A stretch of DNA of 64,000 nucleotides, taken from NCBI GenBank assembly GCA_026686845.1, contig JAIVEN010000011.1:29560501-29624500 (forward strand), written 5' to 3'. This DNA comes from Adenanthera pavonina. Taxonomy: Eukaryota > Streptophyta > Magnoliopsida > Fabales > Fabaceae. This document shows, piece after piece, positions 59,908-64,000 of this stretch. The notes under the pieces were generated by a model. It saw nothing but the letters and a program-made list of their open reading frames with translations. It made no database searches and was not told where the DNA came from. Position numbers and translations under genes: made by a program. Positions within the stretch are counted from its first letter, which is position 1. Each line of letters starts with the position of its first letter.

Positions 59908-61484
59908 GTGTAACACCCCTCATGATATCTTTCTTGGTATTGTATTTAGGACCGGAGGAAACAGGATGGAGGAAGGATGAAGTGGAGGAAAAATTGAGCT
60001 ACATGCCGCGGCTTGGAGTAGGGCCGCCGCAGTGAGAGTGTGTCCAATGGCTCTTTCCGGCTGAGAACTAGTGGAGCCGCGGCGAAAGTTAGGTTTTTTA
60101 TTTAAATCAGAAACATTTCGGTCAGTTGGATGCGAAGGAAAGAAAGAAAATTGAGGGAGCGACAAGGGAGCTCTGCAAGGGTTCGAGTTTTTTGGCATCT
60201 AGGAGCGATCTTCGAATCTTGAAAGCTTGGATTCAAGTTGGTAAGTGATTTCTACTCCTTTCTCTCCATTTTCTTCAGTTGAAATTTGGGGTTTTTTAGG
60301 TTATAATTTGAGATCTTCGATTTTGGCCGAAATCCACCGATTGAAATGGATGAAATGGGGTTAAGGAAGTGTGTTTTGGTATTCTTGTTGCTTGGATGTG
60401 AGTTTTGAAGGATGTATGTATGATTTGAGCATAACCCTAGATTGTTTTCGGTTTGGACTCTTGGGAATCCGAAGAGTATGTGGTTAATTGAAGAATTATG
60501 GTATTGTTAAAGTTGTTTGACTACTCAGAGAAGGCTAGTCGTGGGATTGGTGTTCAAGAAAACTTGTGGAACTTGTGTGAGTGTGGTATTGACAACCTGA
60601 GGTAACCGGGTGTTTGTTTATATTATATTGATTATATTGTATGATAGTACGTATATTTGTGTATATATGCATGTTTCTTTCATACCACGATATTAATATG
60701 TTTGTGTGTACTATTTTCTATACATCGTGGTATGTACACAGCTAGATGATGATTATAATGATGATTGGAGATGATGATAGTGACATGACATGACATGATA
60801 CATATATGACATTATAATATGATGATGATGATTATATGATGATACATGAGCATCACCACATGGCATTGTGAGATTGTGATCTATGGCGGATTGGGTGGTG
60901 ATGATGTGATGATGATATGATGAATATATATATATATATGTTAGGGAGGATAAGGATGTATTATATATGTTATGGAGGATAAGGATGGGATTTCTGCAAG
61001 GGCGACATGCATTCCATTCATTTCACATTGCATTCATGAGTTGTATGAAATATATGTATATATATGTGTGTGTGGTTGTCCTCGGTTACACCCCTCTCCC
61101 ATGAACTAATCTTTCAGGTGAAGGTTCTGGCACTAGTCCTGAGAAGCCGAGGGAGTAATAGCAGACGTGAAAATACTAGGTCTATGTAGTTTGTGTGTAT
61201 AATTTGGATAATATATCTTGTGCCAAGTAGGATAGAATGTTTTGTAATGAATGTAAGACATGGATAAGGATTGTTATGTATGGTTATATGTGGAAAAGGT
61301 ATTGTTTGTGGTATGTATATGTTATGTATGATGAAAGGTGTTTTAGGGAATTCTTGGGCCTGGTTGGCGTGTTTTAGAACCTGTAGCCTGTTTTGTCGAG
61401 TTGGGGTTCAAGGGGGTCAAATCTCAGAGGTATGGTTCATTTGAGGTAAAACCTTTTTGGACAAGTTAGTTTGAGAGTTTTGGA
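59908..61484 (+). repeat. LTR (outer copy), left part, interrupted at 61485
   Basis: It begins TGTAACACCCCTCATGAT and is collinear with the reverse complement of 61485-63813 (AGGAAACAGGA.GGAGGAAGG, ATACCACGATATT, GGTAACCGGGTGTTTG, CATGAACTAA.CTTTCAGGT, GTTCAAGGGGGTCAA). It stops at GAGTTTTGGA and resumes at 63819, after the inserted solo LTR, with CCTGTATGAATGG..., homologous to the part of the solo LTR that follows the same point. It continues past the window's right edge, so whether it is solo or part of a full element is unknown. Confidence 0.85.
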
Positions 61485-63813
61485 TGTAACACCCTACACT
61501 CAAACAACTCCAAACCTAACCAAAACCTTCAAAAACCAAACAAGCATAACCCCAAACATCTCAAAGGCTCCAACCCTTAACAGACTCACTGACGCCCACT
61601 GTCTTTCTAGCACCGCGGCCCCAGCATCAAAACTTGTTTCAGCAAATTGCTGATTTGCCGGGCTAACTTCCGACGCGCATAACTTCATGCTCCGAACTCT
61701 GATTGACCTGATTCCAACTCCTACAGGTCTCTCTCATCATTATCTAATCATGGACACCAATTTCACCCAAATCCAACTCCATTTGAAGATTCTGGACCCT
61801 TAACACCGTTTTGGCCACTTTTTGATCAAAACTCACAACCTATCACCTCCAATTGCCACCAAAGGCAAATGGGCACCCAGAGATCCTTCACACAGGTCAT
61901 ATTTTGCTAGACTAACATGTCTAAGAAGGTTTTACCTTGAAGAAACTTTTCCTTCGAGAATTGACCCCCTTGAACCCCAAAACCATATAATGGGCTATAT
62001 GCCCACAACTCACATACATGGCCCAAAACCACCCTTGGGCCCGCATTCAACCATTCTAGCATACAAATGCCTGCTCATACATTAAAGATCCATACCAGGG
62101 TCTATTGTCAACATTACACATCATTACATAACATACAAATAGTACTCCCAGGACTCTCATCCAGGCAACCAACTACAACAACCTACTTGGCACGGAATTA
62201 CATAAACTAAATTATAACCACTAATATACTTGAAATTCCCGAGGACGGAGATACCACTAACTCCTTGATCCTTTCCGAACGAGCACCAGAATTTTTACCT
62301 GAAAGGTTAGTTCATGGAAGAGGGGTGTGAGACAATATCTCAGTAACCAGGGACAACCACACACAACATATATATATATATATATACATACAACTCATGC
62401 AGCACATGAATGCAATATGAAATGAATGATATGCATGTCGCCCTCACAGGGACTCCCATCCTTATCCTTCCTGACACATATATCATCAATCCTTATCCTC
62501 CCTAACATATAGATATCCAACCTTATCCTCCCTAACATATATTTATCTCCAACCTTATCCTCCCTAACATATATATATATATATCCATCCTTATCCTCCC
62601 TAATATATATAATCCAACCTTATTCTCCCTAACACATATATATATCATCATATGTCATATCGTCATCACATCATCACCACTCCATCCGCCATGTATCACA
62701 GTCTCACAATGTCATGTGGTGATACTAATGTATCATCATATCATTATCATCATAATCATCATAATGTCATGTATGCACCATATCATATCAACATCATCAT
62801 CACATATCTCATCATCATAACTATAATCATCATTTACACTACGCATACCACGATATATCAAAACAGTACACACAAACACATCAATATCGTGGTATAAAAG
62901 AGACATGCATATATACACACAACTATACATACTATCATATAACATAATCAATACAATATAACAAACACCCGGTTACCTCAGGTTGTCAACACCTCGCATG
63001 TAGGGGCTTTAGCAAGCCTCCAGAGCACCCCAATCACGAACTATGTGTCTCCGATTCGCCAATCTATCATTATAACAATATAATACCTTTAATTAACATA
63101 ACTCCATAACATTACAAATCCACATTCTAGCCGTCCAAGCTGAACTCGGAGTTCTAACAATACACACACATACCAATAAACCTTAAACAACCATTCAAAC
63201 ACACACTAACACCTACCATTTCGGATTTCTACTTCTTTTACTAATTTCCAACCTAGGGTTTGACTCAAACCAATCATAATCCAATCAAAACTCAAACTCA
63301 AAGCTTCCTAACACCACAAAACACTCCCACAACACATATCAAGCATTTTAATCAGTGGAAATTGCTCAAACCGGAAACCCTAAGCTTCAACTCAACTTCC
63401 CACCGAAAATGGAGAAGAAAAGAGAAGAGAGAAGGCTAGGGGTCACTTACCAACGAAGATCCAAGCTCTTGGATGCCAGAAAACACTCCCATTTGTCGAA
63501 AAACTCAAACCCTAGCAGAGCTCATCTGGTCTACTCCATCGCTCCCTCCGTTTCTTTCTTTTCTTTTTGTCGAAACACTCCCAAATGATTCTGATTTAAA
63601 CCAGTTTCTCGACTCTCGCCGCGGCTCCAGATAAGTCCGCCGTGGCGCCACCAGTTTCTGCCAGAAAATGCCACTGGAATTGGTTCTCGCCGCGGCGGCA
63701 CTGCTTTTCGCTGCGGCGTGGAGCTCATTTCTTCGCCACTTGAACCTTCCTCCGTCCTGTTTCCTTCAATCCTGCACTCAATGCCAAAGACAAGCGTTAT
63801 GAGGGGTGTTACA
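61485..63813 (-). mobile_element. Solo LTR of the same family, inverted, with perfect 5-bp target duplication
   Basis: 2,329 bp starting TGTAACACCCTACACT and ending GGGGTGTTACA, flanked by TTGGA at 61480-61484 and 63814-63818. The ends are inverted repeats of TGTAACACCC. No internal retroviral-type genes exist between the ends, so it is a recombined single LTR. Its orientation is opposite to the host LTR, judged by collinearity. It contains a GC-rich segment (63600-63720) and an AT-rich minisatellite. Confidence 0.85.
62455..62645 (-). repeat. CCTTATCCTCCCTAACATATAT minisatellite inside the solo LTR
   Basis: CCTTATCCT(C/T)CC(T/C)(A/G)A.A(C/T)ATATA units occur about six to seven times with linkers of varying length. 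The outer LTR has only about two equivalents (GGAGGATAAGGATG at about 60945 and 60975), so the array expanded in this copy. Confidence 0.85.
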
Positions 63814-64000
63814 TTGGACCTGTATGAATGGTCTTTGTGTGACCATTTGCCTTTGGTGGCTATTGGAGGTGGTTAGTGGTGAGTTTTGGTCAATAAGTGG
63901 CAAAAATGATGTTATGAGTCCAAAATCTCTATACGGAGTTGGATTAAGGTGAAATTAGTGTTCATGAATAATTTAGGATTAGATTGACTTGTAGGAGTTG
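63814..64000 (+). repeat. LTR (outer copy), continuation after the solo LTR
   Basis: After the TTGGA duplication the sequence GACCATTTGCCTTTGGTGGC and CAATAAGTGGCAAAA matches, in plus sense, the reverse complement of about 61700-61880 of the solo LTR. It runs off the right edge. Confidence 0.85.

Noticed and set aside
1..64000. tRNA, rRNA, CRISPR array, organelle DNA insertion or bacterial operon
   Set aside because: None was recognised on reading both strands. The copia primer sites resemble the tRNA-Met complement but are not tRNA genes.

Overview
This is nuclear DNA of a flowering plant, probably a eudicot. It is AT-rich, its genes carry spliceosomal introns, and it holds plant-type genes (SEC23, the plant-specific complex II subunit SDH6, FAR1/FRS-like sequence) in a sea of plant retrotransposons, MULEs, hAT and Stowaway elements. 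No prokaryotic or organellar gene block, rRNA, tRNA or CRISPR array was recognised.

Layout. 1-3315 (minus): the first three coding exons of a SEC23 COPII coat gene, which runs off the left edge. 3316-6619: AT-rich spacer with simple repeats. 6620-10387 (minus): a complete three-coding-exon SDH6 gene (147 aa) with inverted-repeat elements in an intron, plus a Met-less open frame just upstream (10807-11067). 11850-12420: a hAT-like MITE. 13045-24197 (minus): a decayed FAR1/FRS (MULE-derived) gene split exactly by an 8.3-kb LTR retrotransposon (13248-21512). That element has 5-bp target duplications and no coding capacity but carries several internal repeat arrays.

25270-41914 is a pile of nested transposons. 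The host is a decayed Ty1-copia element (LTRs at 26014 and 41677). Into it are inserted a LINE fragment (minus), a hAT MITE with an 8-bp duplication, a MULE MITE with a 9-bp duplication, and a roughly 8-kb MULE. The MULE encodes a transposase plus a plant mobile domain (PMD) and itself carries an LTR-like insert and a Stowaway MITE. 41915-48446 is non-coding, with two copies of one Stowaway family, degenerate repeats, an LTR-like block and a 207-bp tandem duplication.

48447-56793 (minus) is an eRF3-like (translation release factor GTPase) locus. The C-terminal exons and the P-loop exons are recognisable, but the middle of the G domain is absent, two frameshifts are visible, the P-loop is altered, and two head-to-head copia fragments sit in the gap, so I call it a pseudogene. 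59908-64000 is an LTR family starting TGTAACACCC: one long LTR is interrupted by a complete solo LTR of the same family in inverse orientation with a perfect 5-bp duplication.

Only SEC23 and SDH6 look like intact cellular genes. Most other open frames are decayed transposon pieces or chance frames. The main interest is in the nested insertion history, the broken eRF3 copy and the coding-free repeat-filled retrotransposon.
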